Shown here: positions 1-5,705 of the stretch, piece after piece
How positions within the stretch are numbered: position 1 is the first letter of the stretch
Layout of the letters: each line of letters opens with the position of its first letter
Assembly: GCA_023428185.1 (NCBI GenBank)
Contig: JAEYYZ010000014.1
Location: 1-12,850 of the forward strand
Direction of reading: 5' to 3'
DNA: 12,850 bases
Source of the DNA: Actinomycetes bacterium
Lineage (GTDB): Bacteria > Actinomycetota > Actinomycetes > Actinomycetales > Demequinaceae
Position numbers and translations under genes: made by a program
The notes under the pieces: generated by a model
What the model saw: the letters and a program-made list of their open reading frames with translations, nothing else
The model's database searches: none
Told to the model about the DNA's origin: nothing

Positions 1-74
1 TCGCGCGCGGCGAGCGCGGGCGAGCCCGAGGCGCGAACCAACAGGTTCCTGATGTGGTCGTCATGGTCAGTCAT
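1..74 (-). CDS. 5' fragment of an unidentified gene coupled to the ECF sigma factor (possible anti-sigma factor)
   Basis: Only the first 24 codons are inside the window, reading MTDHDDHIRN at the start; the gene runs off the left edge. Its ATG (74-72) overlaps the TGA stop of the sigma-factor gene (76-74) in a TGATG arrangement, so translation is probably coupled and the two proteins made in fixed proportion. A small gene coupled directly behind an ECF sigma gene is often an anti-sigma factor or another membrane regulator, so that is the leading guess. The visible residues (acidic-histidine start, then an Arg/Ala/Leu stretch) do not identify a family. The reading frame is open to the edge. 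The function is inferred from context only. Confidence 0.6.
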   Translation of the reverse strand, partial: MTDHDDHIRNLLVRASGSPALAAR

Positions 75-571
75 CACGCCACCTCCTGTCCGATGGATGC
101 GGCAAGGTGCTCCCGGCCGCGATGCAATTGCGTCTTGATGGTTCCTTCCGAAACGCCAAGCGTGGCCGCCACCTCCGCCACGCTCAATCCCTCCACGTAG
201 TGCAGAGTGATGGCGAGCCTTTGCCGTTCAGGTAGTTCGGTGAGGGCATCGCGCACCGCCACCGCGTCAACGGTGACTTGGCTCTCGCGGTCCTCCGCCT
301 CATCGAATTCCAGGGCTCGCACGTACGCGTGAGTCTGCGCATTGGTTCTGCGCCACGCTTGCTTCACAAAATTGATGGCGACCACGGTGATCCAACCGCG
401 CAAGTTCTCCGGCTGAGTGTCGCCTGAGAGAGTCTTGACGATGGCGTCTTGGACTGCGTCCTCGGCGAGTTCGCGGTCCCCGGTGGCGAGTGCGACTGCT
501 CCGACTACGCGCGCGTAGTCAGAGTCGAGGAAGGCGGCCACGCGTTCCCGCGTGGCCGCCGTTGCGCTCAT
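74..571 (-). CDS. ECF-type RNA polymerase sigma factor
   Basis: A 165-residue extracytoplasmic-function sigma factor with the usual two-domain plan. Region 2 spans about residues 16-75 (AEDAVQDA in the core-binding helix, then GWITVVAINFVKQAWRR in the -10 recognition helix). Region 4 spans about 105-155 (LPERQRLAITLHYVEGLSVA, then GVSEGTIKTQLHRGREHL as the -35-binding helix-turn-helix). There is no C-terminal extension. I chose the ATG at 571 because a strong GGGGAGGA ribosome site lies just upstream. The longer frame starting at 661 overlaps the preceding gene and adds about 30 residues unlike a sigma N-terminus. The gene follows a secreted Gly-rich protein by 55 bp and is coupled to the next gene, so the three probably form one operon. 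The family call is secure; the exact ECF group and regulon are unknown. Confidence 0.93.
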   Translation of the reverse strand: MSATAATRERVAAFLDSDYARVVGAVALATGDRELAEDAVQDAIVKTLSGDTQPENLRGWITVVAINFVKQAWRRTNAQTHAYVRALEFDEAEDRESQVTVDAVAVRDALTELPERQRLAITLHYVEGLSVAEVAATLGVSEGTIKTQLHRGREHLAASIGQEVA

Positions 572-626
572 GGTGATGTCCTCCCCATGGTGGCAATGAC
601 CTTTTCCACGATACGGACAAATGCCG

Positions 627-1322
627 TTATTTGTGCAGGTCCAGGAGCGCGGCACCGTCAACGTCGATCAGTGCGCCGTTGCTGCGGTCATGCCCGCCAA
701 TCACCACGTCACCTGCGCCGTTGAGGAGGTTGCCACCCCATGTGTCGCCAACATCGCCGAACACCGAGGCATCAACCAAATTCCGGCCGGTGAAGGGGTG
801 GAGGGTGTCGTCAAGGTCAACGACGCTATCAATGTCGATGAGGCTGCCGCCACCCGTGTTGCCTCCGTTGCCAGAGCCATCGCCAGATCCATTCCCGGAG
901 CCGGACCCGTCACCAGTGCCAGTGCCGTCTCCGTTGCCGTTCCCGGAGCCAGAGCCCGAGCCCGCGCCCGAGCCGTTGCCGGAACCAGAGCCGTTCCCGT
1001 CGCCGCTACCGGAGCCATCGCCGGAACCGTCGCCCGAGCCGCTACCAGGGCCTTCGTCGGGCATGACGCACGTGGGCAAGCTCGTGAGTAGCCCGTCGAC
1101 TGTTAGCCCGGCTCCCACCGTGGCGATGTCGCCTTCTCCTACGTACGCGACCGCGCCAGCGTCCACAAGATCGTCATCGTGGGCCGAGGCCGCAGTCCCG
1201 ATCACTGATGCTGCAGCGACAGCGGTGCAGGCTCCAATGAGCCCACCCACAAATCCCGTAGTGATCACACGGCGTTGCCAAGCGTCGTTGCTCACTGTGT
1301 TCTTCGGAGTCATGGTGTTCAT
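627..1322 (-). CDS. secreted glycine-rich repeat protein of unknown function
   Basis: A 231-residue predicted exported protein. Residues 1-47 look like a signal peptide: basic QRR at 16-18, a hydrophobic stretch at about 21-41, and a likely cleavage site after Ala-Ser-Ala at 45-47. It could instead be retained as an N-terminal anchor. Residues 91-159 are a low-complexity tract in which Gly alternates with Ser, Asp, Asn, Thr or Ala. This flexible linker separates a roughly 40-residue N-terminal part from an acidic C-terminal part. Two related motifs flank the C-terminal part: LIDIDSVVDLDD at 161-172 and LIDVDGAALLDLH at 218-230. The ATG at 1322 has a GGGAG site 7 nt upstream. It is the first gene of the sigma-factor operon, so it may be a target or an input of that sigma factor. 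I recognise no named family. A surface or envelope role is inference. Confidence 0.8.
   Translation of the reverse strand: MNTMTPKNTVSNDAWQRRVITTGFVGGLIGACTAVAAASVIGTAASAHDDDLVDAGAVAYVGEGDIATVGAGLTVDGLLTSLPTCVMPDEGPGSGSGDGSGDGSGSGDGNGSGSGNGSGAGSGSGSGNGNGDGTGTGDGSGSGNGSGDGSGNGGNTGGGSLIDIDSVVDLDDTLHPFTGRNLVDASVFGDVGDTWGGNLLNGAGDVVIGGHDRSNGALIDVDGAALLDLHK
846..1052 (-). repeat. tandem Gly-X coding repeat (X = Ser/Asp/Asn/Thr/Ala)
   Basis: This is a 207-bp tract with an approximate 6-nt period encoding residues 91-159 of the secreted protein. GGN codons alternate with Ser, Asp or Asn codons. The repeat is degenerate at DNA level rather than a clean microsatellite, which points to selection on the peptide. 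The period still makes length change by slippage plausible. The opposite strand reads as long Pro-Glu or Arg-Ala repeat frames, which are shadows. Confidence 0.85.
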
Positions 1323-1384
1323 GATCCGTCTCCCTTCGTGTGCTCCTGTTGGCCCCCAGCACTAGGTAGATGCGCGAACCTCCA

Positions 1385-1411
1385 GACACGTTGACACGAA
1401 CTTTTGTGACG
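1385..1411 (-). promoter_or_regulatory. candidate ECF-type promoter for the Gly-rich protein/sigma operon
   Basis: On the minus strand CGTCACA (1411-1405) is followed after 16 nt by TGTC (1388-1385). This resembles the TGTCACA / CGTC layout described for one ECF sigma group (ECF41), with one mismatch in each element. It would place transcription start near 1379, about 55 nt before the ATG. The elements lie inside an imperfect dyad running from AGACA (1384) to TGTCT (1418). The sigma factor here lacks the C-terminal extension of ECF41, so the match is only suggestive. Confidence 0.3.
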
Positions 1412-1444
1412 TTTGTCTCATTTCGGACATTGCGGCGGGGGCGC

Positions 1445-1474
1445 TTGACCGTGGCATCGAACACATGTTCGAAT
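1445..1474 (+). promoter_or_regulatory. promoter of the radical SAM gene
   Basis: A -35 element TTGACC (1445-1450) is followed after 18 nt by TCGAAT (1469-1474), a weak -10. That hexamer ends 6 nt before the ATG at 1481. No Shine-Dalgarno sequence is present. The spacing fits a leaderless transcript starting at or beside the A of the start codon. The LexA box covers the end of the spacer and most of the -10 hexamer. Confidence 0.5.
1457..1472. promoter_or_regulatory. LexA (SOS) box
   Basis: TCGAACACATGTTCGA has perfect 6-bp arms around a 4-bp centre. It matches the SOS box of Gram-positive and actinobacterial LexA (CGAACRNRYGTTYG, or TCGAAC-N4-GTTCGA) at every position. It lies 8 bp before the start codon of the radical SAM gene and overlaps the likely -10, where LexA binding would block RNA polymerase. 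The site match is direct; repression by LexA is inferred. Confidence 0.85.
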
Positions 1475-1480
1475 TGCGCC

Positions 1481-2560
1481 ATGAGATGGGAGGGTCAGTC
1501 ACTCGCTGCGGAGCGTCGCGATGCCCTACCCGGCCTCGACCGGTTAGCGGGCCTGGTGCGCAGCGTTTCTACGCCAGAGTTCGCTGGAGTCACGTTTCAT
1601 GAGGTGCTGTGCAAGAGCGCGCTCAACAAAGTGGGATCAAGCCCCACCATGCCGTTTGCGTGGACCATCAATCCGTACCGCGGGTGCAGTCATGCGTGCG
1701 TGTATTGCTTTGCTCGCCCCAGCCATCGGTATCTCGACATGGATGCCGGCCGGGACTTTGACAGCCAAGTGATTGTCAAGATCAACGTGGTGGACCAGCT
1801 GCAACGCGAACTCGCTCGACCCACATGGGAGCGAGAGCCGGTGGCTTTGGGCACCAATACGGATCCCTACCAACGCGCGGAAGGGCGTTACCAACTCATG
1901 CCGGGCATCGCGAAGGCACTCGCGGCGTCAGGCACTCCGTTTTCCGTCCTCACTAAAGGCACTCTCTTGCGCCGCGATCTGCCCCTTTTGGCCGCGCTGA
2001 GCAGCGAGGTTCGAGTGGAGCTCGCTTTGTCCATAGCGGTCATGGACGATGCCCTACAGTCCACGCTCGAACCCGGGACGCCCACGGCAACGGCGCGGCT
2101 GGCGACCGTGACGGCAGCACGCGAACTGGGGTTAGACGTGGCGGTGTTCATGATGCCTGTGCTGCCCTTCCTCACAGACTCAGGGGAGGCCCTTGAAGCC
2201 TCGCTCGCGCGCATTTCAGCTGCGGGCGCCACGTCGGTCACGTATTCGGCATTGCATTTGCGCCCGGGAGTGAAGGAATGGTTTGCGCAATGGCTGGCCG
2301 GGCATCGGCCCGACTTGATTGCCCGCTACCGCGCGTTGTACGGGGACGATGCGTACGCGCCCAAGTCGTATAGGCAAGCGCTTGCCGCGCGAGCAAAGCC
2401 TTTGATCGCCAAATACGGTCTTGCGCCCACTGCGCTACAGGAGGGCACGGGCGGGCCTGCTGTGGCCACGAGGGCCGAGGCCAGGGATGCTGATGGCGAG
2501 TGGCGCAGAGCGCCTGGGCGGTCCTCGACTCCGGCGCCGGCGGTTGCCACGTTGTTTTAG
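1481..2560 (+). CDS. Rv2578c-family radical SAM protein (SplB-like)
   Basis: A 359-residue radical SAM enzyme. The cluster motif is Cys69-x3-Cys73-x2-Cys76 (RGCSHACVYCFAR), which would hold a 4Fe-4S cluster that cleaves S-adenosylmethionine. GTNTDPYQRAE at 124-134 is a further conserved block of this family, whose wider group (COG1533) includes spore photoproduct lyase-like proteins. I chose the ATG at 1481 because the family typically begins MRW-[DE]-GQ, as here, and because the promoter and LexA box lie directly upstream. The frame is open back to 1370, but that extension would include the promoter. The C-terminal 40 residues are Ala/Gly/Arg-rich and probably disordered. The LexA box makes a role in DNA damage response or repair the leading idea, although the chemistry is unknown. 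As I recall, Rv2578c of Mycobacterium tuberculosis is also reported in the LexA regulon. Confidence 0.92.
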   Translation: MRWEGQSLAAERRDALPGLDRLAGLVRSVSTPEFAGVTFHEVLCKSALNKVGSSPTMPFAWTINPYRGCSHACVYCFARPSHRYLDMDAGRDFDSQVIVKINVVDQLQRELARPTWEREPVALGTNTDPYQRAEGRYQLMPGIAKALAASGTPFSVLTKGTLLRRDLPLLAALSSEVRVELALSIAVMDDALQSTLEPGTPTATARLATVTAARELGLDVAVFMMPVLPFLTDSGEALEASLARISAAGATSVTYSALHLRPGVKEWFAQWLAGHRPDLIARYRALYGDDAYAPKSYRQALAARAKPLIAKYGLAPTALQEGTGGPAVATRAEARDADGEWRRAPGRSSTPAPAVATLF

Positions 2561-2573
2561 CGTCGCAACGTGG
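2547..2573. terminator. hairpin across the radical SAM stop codon, possible terminator
   Basis: CCACGTTG (2547-2554) and CAACGTGG (2566-2573) form a perfect 8-bp stem with an 11-nt loop containing the TAG stop codon (2558-2560). It sits just before the mntH promoter and could insulate the two genes. No T tract follows (GGGCGAG comes next), so a classical intrinsic terminator is not shown. Confidence 0.4.
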
Positions 2574-2591
2574 GGGCGAGTGACGCGGTGC

Positions 2592-2597
2592 TAGATT
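2592..2597 (+). promoter_or_regulatory. -10 element of a leaderless mntH transcript
   Basis: TAGATT fits TANNNT and ends 7 nt before the GTG at 2605, the distance at which transcription would begin at that GTG. No Shine-Dalgarno sequence lies upstream. I see no good -35 hexamer at 17-18 nt, so the promoter may be weak or activator-assisted. Confidence 0.5.
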
Positions 2598-2614
2598 GTT
2601 CGGCGTGCCGAACA
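2597..2614. promoter_or_regulatory. 18-bp palindrome, likely MntR operator of mntH
   Basis: TGTTCGGCGTGCCGAACA has perfect 8-bp arms around GT. It overlaps the last base of the -10, the transcription start and the GTG start codon of mntH. DtxR/MntR-family repressors bind palindromes of about this length, and the neighbouring gene that converges on mntH encodes such a regulator. The palindrome is certain; assignment to MntR is inference. Confidence 0.72.
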
Positions 2615-3915
2615 TTGCGAGTACTGAGGTTCCTCGCGCACCCTCGCGCCCAGAGCGGGGCTTGTGGCGCCTCCTAGGCCCTGCGTTTGTGGCGGCCATC
2701 GCCTATGTGGACCCAGGCAACGTGGCGGCCAACCTCACTGCGGGGGCCAAGTACGGCTACCTCTTGGTGTGGGTGCTGGTGGCGTCCAACGTGATGGCCG
2801 TCCTGGTGCAGTACTTGTCCGCCAAGTTGGGGTTGGTGACAGGGCAGAGTCTGCCGCAACTGCTTGGCGCGCGGCTCGGCAAGCGATCTCGCCTCGCGTA
2901 CTGGGGTCAAGCGGAACTCGTGGCCGCCGCAACCGACGTTGCCGAAGTCATCGGCGGTGCTATCGCGCTCTACTTGCTCTTTGGCATCCCGTTGGTGTGG
3001 GGCGGGCTCATCACCGGCGTGATCTCCATGGTGTTGCTTGCTATCCATTCACGGCGCGGCCAGCAGCCCTTTGAGTTCGTCATCATGGGGTTCTTGGCGA
3101 TCATCGCAGTGGGATTCCTGGCAGGTTTGTTTGTCTCGCCCGTTTCGTGGTCCGATGCCTTGGCTGGCATTGCGCCACGCTTCGACGGTGCGGAGACGGT
3201 GCTGCTCGCCGCCTCCATGCTGGGCGCCACAGTGATGCCGCACGCGATCTACTTGCACTCGTCTCTCTCTCGCGACAGGCATTTTCCTGCATTGGGGCCG
3301 GACGGACCCGTCATGGCGGATCCGATGGACCAACTCGTGACAGCGGACGCGCACCGCTCCCGTTTGCCGCGGCTGCTGCGTGCCACCAAGGTGGACGTCT
3401 TGTGGTCTCTCGCTATTGCGGGCTCGGTGAACATTGCCATGCTCCTGTTGGCGGCGGCGTCGCTGCGTGGCGTAGACGGCACAGACACCATCGAGGGTGC
3501 GTACAACGCCATCAATGCCAACCTGGGCCCAGCTATCGGCGTCATCTTCGCCATTGGACTGCTGGCATCGGGGCTTGCGGCCACCTCGGTGGGTGCCTAT
3601 GCGGGTGCGGTGATCATGGGCGGGCTCATCAAACGCTCAATCCCGTTGCTGACGCGACGGCTCATCACCTTGGTCCCCGCCCTCATTGTGGTGGGCGCCG
3701 GGATTGACCCCACCTACGCCCTGGTCTTGAGCCAAGTGGTCCTGAGCATGGGTATTCCCTTTGCGCTCATTCCTCTCATCCGGCTCACCAACTCCAAGCA
3801 GGTGATGGGCTACTACGCGTCCACATTGCGGATCAAGATCATCGGTTGGACCGTGGTCACCCTGATTGTGACGCTCAACGTGGCACTCATCGTCATCACC
3901 ATTACGGGCGGTTAG
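2605..3915 (+). CDS. mntH: Nramp-family Mn(II)/divalent metal transporter MntH
   Basis: A 436-residue polytopic membrane protein of the Nramp family, which imports Mn2+ (and Fe2+) with protons. Signature motifs are present. DPGN at 36-39 in the broken first helix gives the metal ligands Asp36 and Asn39. AELVAAATDVAEVIGGAIAL at about 103-122 is helix 3. ATVMPHAIYLHSS at about 208-220 is helix 6, with Ala208 and Met211 at the other ligand positions; the usual Asn after MPH is Ala here. I prefer GTG at 2605 to the TTG at 2596 because the -10 hexamer and operator overlap 2592-2614 and no ribosome site supports the TTG. Its 3' end overlaps the convergent metal regulator by 14 bp, which supports a manganese homeostasis role. 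The family is very secure, the start less so. Confidence 0.95.
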   Translation: MPNIASTEVPRAPSRPERGLWRLLGPAFVAAIAYVDPGNVAANLTAGAKYGYLLVWVLVASNVMAVLVQYLSAKLGLVTGQSLPQLLGARLGKRSRLAYWGQAELVAAATDVAEVIGGAIALYLLFGIPLVWGGLITGVISMVLLAIHSRRGQQPFEFVIMGFLAIIAVGFLAGLFVSPVSWSDALAGIAPRFDGAETVLLAASMLGATVMPHAIYLHSSLSRDRHFPALGPDGPVMADPMDQLVTADAHRSRLPRLLRATKVDVLWSLAIAGSVNIAMLLLAAASLRGVDGTDTIEGAYNAINANLGPAIGVIFAIGLLASGLAATSVGAYAGAVIMGGLIKRSIPLLTRRLITLVPALIVVGAGIDPTYALVLSQVVLSMGIPFALIPLIRLTNSKQVMGYYASTLRIKIIGWTVVTLIVTLNVALIVITITGG

Positions 3916-4558
3916 CGACCTCGAGCCACACTGCTTGAGCGTCCTCCGGGGACATCAACACTGCAACGTCTCCCACGCTGACTGTGCCCTCGGCGCTTAC
4001 TGAGAGCGTGGCATCGGGAGTGATGCCGAGGCTTGCAAAATGTCGCAAACGAGGAGCGTCGGCATCAGAAATCCTGGTGATCACATACTCACCAGGTGGG
4101 GCGAGGGCGAGCACCACGGCATCTGGCAAGTGGGCGGCACCTTGAGCGGAAGGAATCGGGTCGCCGTGCGGATCCCGCGTGGGGTGACCGAGTTTGACGT
4201 CAATGGCCGTCACGAGCCTGTCGCTCACGGCGTGCTCGAGAACCTCAGCCTCGTCGTGAACCTCGTCCCATTCGTAGCCCAACTCTTGAACCAGGAACGT
4301 CTCTAACAGCCGATGCCTACGCACCATGGCTAGCGCCGCGCGAGTGCCGGACTCGGTCAAGGTCACGCCTCCGTACGTGACGTGATCAACGAGGCCTTGC
4401 TCGGCGAGTTTCTTCACACCGTCCGATGCCGAGGAGGTGCGTACGCCCAATTTTTCAGCTAACGCGGTGACAGACACTGGACCCTCCGACCACTCTTGGA
4501 GATTCCAAATGCACTTCAAGTAGTTCTGCGTGGATGCGCTGAGCTTGGACAACGGCAT
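3902..4558 (-). CDS. mntR: DtxR/MntR-family metal-dependent transcriptional regulator
   Basis: A 218-residue repressor with three parts: a winged helix-turn-helix (about 1-70, LAEKLGVRTSSASDGVKKLA), a dimerisation and metal domain (about 75-140), and a C-terminal SH3/FeoA-like domain (about 148-214). By alignment to DtxR, His82, Glu86 and His101 match the ancillary metal site, and Glu108 and His109 match two primary-site ligands. Glu105 stands where DtxR/IdeR have Cys102, as in manganese-responsive MntR (Glu99 in Bacillus subtilis). Asn12 stands at the DtxR Met10 / MntR Asp8 position. This favours manganese over iron sensing, as does the adjacent mntH. The start at 4558 is supported by TACACT ending 6 nt upstream (leaderless) and by MPLSKLSASTQNYL resembling family N-termini. 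The long upstream extension of the frame runs into the phosphotransferase gene. Confidence 0.9.
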   Translation of the reverse strand: MPLSKLSASTQNYLKCIWNLQEWSEGPVSVTALAEKLGVRTSSASDGVKKLAEQGLVDHVTYGGVTLTESGTRAALAMVRRHRLLETFLVQELGYEWDEVHDEAEVLEHAVSDRLVTAIDVKLGHPTRDPHGDPIPSAQGAAHLPDAVVLALAPPGEYVITRISDADAPRLRHFASLGITPDATLSVSAEGTVSVGDVAVLMSPEDAQAVWLEVANRP

Positions 4559-4564
4559 GTCGCA

Positions 4565-4570
4565 AGTGTA
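4565..4570 (-). promoter_or_regulatory. -10 element of a leaderless mntR transcript
   Basis: TACACT on the minus strand is followed by 6 nt and then the ATG at 4558. No Shine-Dalgarno sequence is present. The element lies in the 41-bp gap after the phosphotransferase stop codon, so mntR probably has its own promoter. No clear -35 hexamer is seen and no copy of the mntH palindrome is present. Confidence 0.5.
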
Positions 4571-4599
4571 CGGAGCGGCACACAATGCGCTAGAGGCAA

Positions 4600-5628
4600 T
4601 CAGACTCCCGCACGCTCGAGCAGCGCGGCACGCAATCGCAGGATCTTGTCCCGGTGGCCGGTGACCCACTCTCCGTGGAAGCCGCGTGGCACTATCTCGA
4701 TGAACTGCACAGAGAGAGTCCACAAACGGTAGAGCGTGGTGCGCACGTCTGCTGACTGTGTGAAGCCGGTAGGGGTGCCCGCCTCCGGACCGCGTGGGAG
4801 CGTTCCGCCCGCCGCCTCGAAGCCAGCCAGGAGTGCGGGAGTGGTGGGGCCCGTTTGCATGGACTCGGCGCCCACAAAGTCCCACAGCGGGTCCCCGAAC
4901 AGTGACCTTTCAAAGTCCACCACTCCGTGCACATGTCCCGTGGCAGGGTCCAGCAAGACGTTGCCGTGCCACAAGTCGTTGTGAAGCAACACGGGTGCAG
5001 TGACTTCCTCGAGGGCGTCCACCCCTTGTCGCACCGCCTTCATGACGCGGGAGGCCTCAATGTCCACGCCCCACTGCTCGGCATCGGCTACTACGGTTTC
5101 CATGAGCTTCACAAAGAACTCGGGCCACGTCTCACCGCCCAAAGCGAAGTCGTTGGCCGGGTACCCAAAGCGTGGGGCAGTGGCCGCCTTCATGGACGCC
5201 AGAATGCCGCCCACTTGGTGTGCGGCGTGCTCGTTGGCCTCCGCAGACATGGTTTCAATCACCGTGTCCCATGGCGTGCCTTCAATCATTGTCATGACAA
5301 TGGCGTCCACGTTGAAGTGCTCTCGAGTGAAGTCCGCGGCCAGCACGCGCGGGGCGGGGACCCCTGGCATGGATTCCACCAGGCGCAGCGTGTCATGTTC
5401 GGACCGCAGCATGTCGTGCTCGTAGGTGAGCAGGGGAGTGCGGCCGTCCTCAAGTGCCCCCACCGGCACCGACGTTTTGGCTACTACCGTGCGGCCGTCC
5501 GCGAGATCCACGGCTTGTACGGCGCTGAACGTGCCACCGGAGAGCATGCGCGTGGCCACAGGGGTGCCCACGCCATCGAGCAGGTGCTCGAGCTCTGCGA
5601 GTTCCAGGGGTCGCTGGGTGGGCAACAT
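4600..5628 (-). CDS. aminoglycoside phosphotransferase-fold (APH) family protein
   Basis: A 342-residue kinase-like protein of the APH/choline kinase fold, which transfers phosphate from ATP to small molecules. The Brenner-type catalytic motif is HNDLWHGN at 216-223, with catalytic Asp218 and metal-binding Asn223. The second metal site is VVDFERS with Asp238. The N-lobe has a probable ATP-binding lysine at 51 (VVAKTS). The ATG at 5628 has AAAGGAG 5 nt upstream. The longer frame to 5679 adds residues from untranslated leader. Its substrate cannot be read from sequence: members include antibiotic kinases and fructosamine, choline or sugar kinases. Chromosomal neighbours give no resistance context, so a resistance role should not be assumed. 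Confidence 0.88.
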   Translation of the reverse strand: MLPTQRPLELAELEHLLDGVGTPVATRMLSGGTFSAVQAVDLADGRTVVAKTSVPVGALEDGRTPLLTYEHDMLRSEHDTLRLVESMPGVPAPRVLAADFTREHFNVDAIVMTMIEGTPWDTVIETMSAEANEHAAHQVGGILASMKAATAPRFGYPANDFALGGETWPEFFVKLMETVVADAEQWGVDIEASRVMKAVRQGVDALEEVTAPVLLHNDLWHGNVLLDPATGHVHGVVDFERSLFGDPLWDFVGAESMQTGPTTPALLAGFEAAGGTLPRGPEAGTPTGFTQSADVRTTLYRLWTLSVQFIEIVPRGFHGEWVTGHRDKILRLRAALLERAGV

Positions 5629-5674
5629 TGCTTCTCCTTTGCAGAGCGTGCGGGTGACGCCTCCGCCAGGGCTC

Positions 5675-5680
5675 AGCATA
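5675..5680 (-). promoter_or_regulatory. possible -10 element of the phosphotransferase gene
   Basis: TATGCT on the minus strand fits TANNNT and would give a leader of about 40 nt that includes the AAAGGAG ribosome site. The -35 region (about 5698-5704) is poor. This divergent 77-bp gap also holds the -10 of the gene at 5706. Confidence 0.3.
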
Positions 5681-5693
5681 AAGCTGGGCGCAA

Positions 5694-5699
5694 TACAGT
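5694..5699 (+). promoter_or_regulatory. -10 element of a leaderless transcript for the membrane protein gene
   Basis: TACAGT is followed by 6 nt (GGACAT) and the ATG at 5706, the same geometry as mntR. There is no ribosome-binding sequence upstream, and no convincing -35 hexamer. Confidence 0.5.
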
Positions 5700-5705
5700 G
5701 GACAT

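Noticed and set aside
617..634. ACAAAT-GCCGTT-ATTTGT hairpin at the stop of the Gly-rich gene, as a terminator
   Set aside because: The 6-bp stem is almost all A/T, there is no T tract, and the sigma gene downstream in the same operon should be co-transcribed.
631..1365. Long plus-strand frame encoding Pro-Glu-Pro repeats (244 residues)
   Set aside because: It is the mirror of the minus-strand Gly-Ser/Asp/Asn tract, has no ribosome site, and covers a gene with a signal peptide and good start. The six-base repeat keeps all frames open.
4600..5628. Antibiotic resistance gene call for the APH-fold protein
   Set aside because: Only the generic kinase motifs are visible; there is no mobile element or resistance context, and the fold covers many metabolic kinases.
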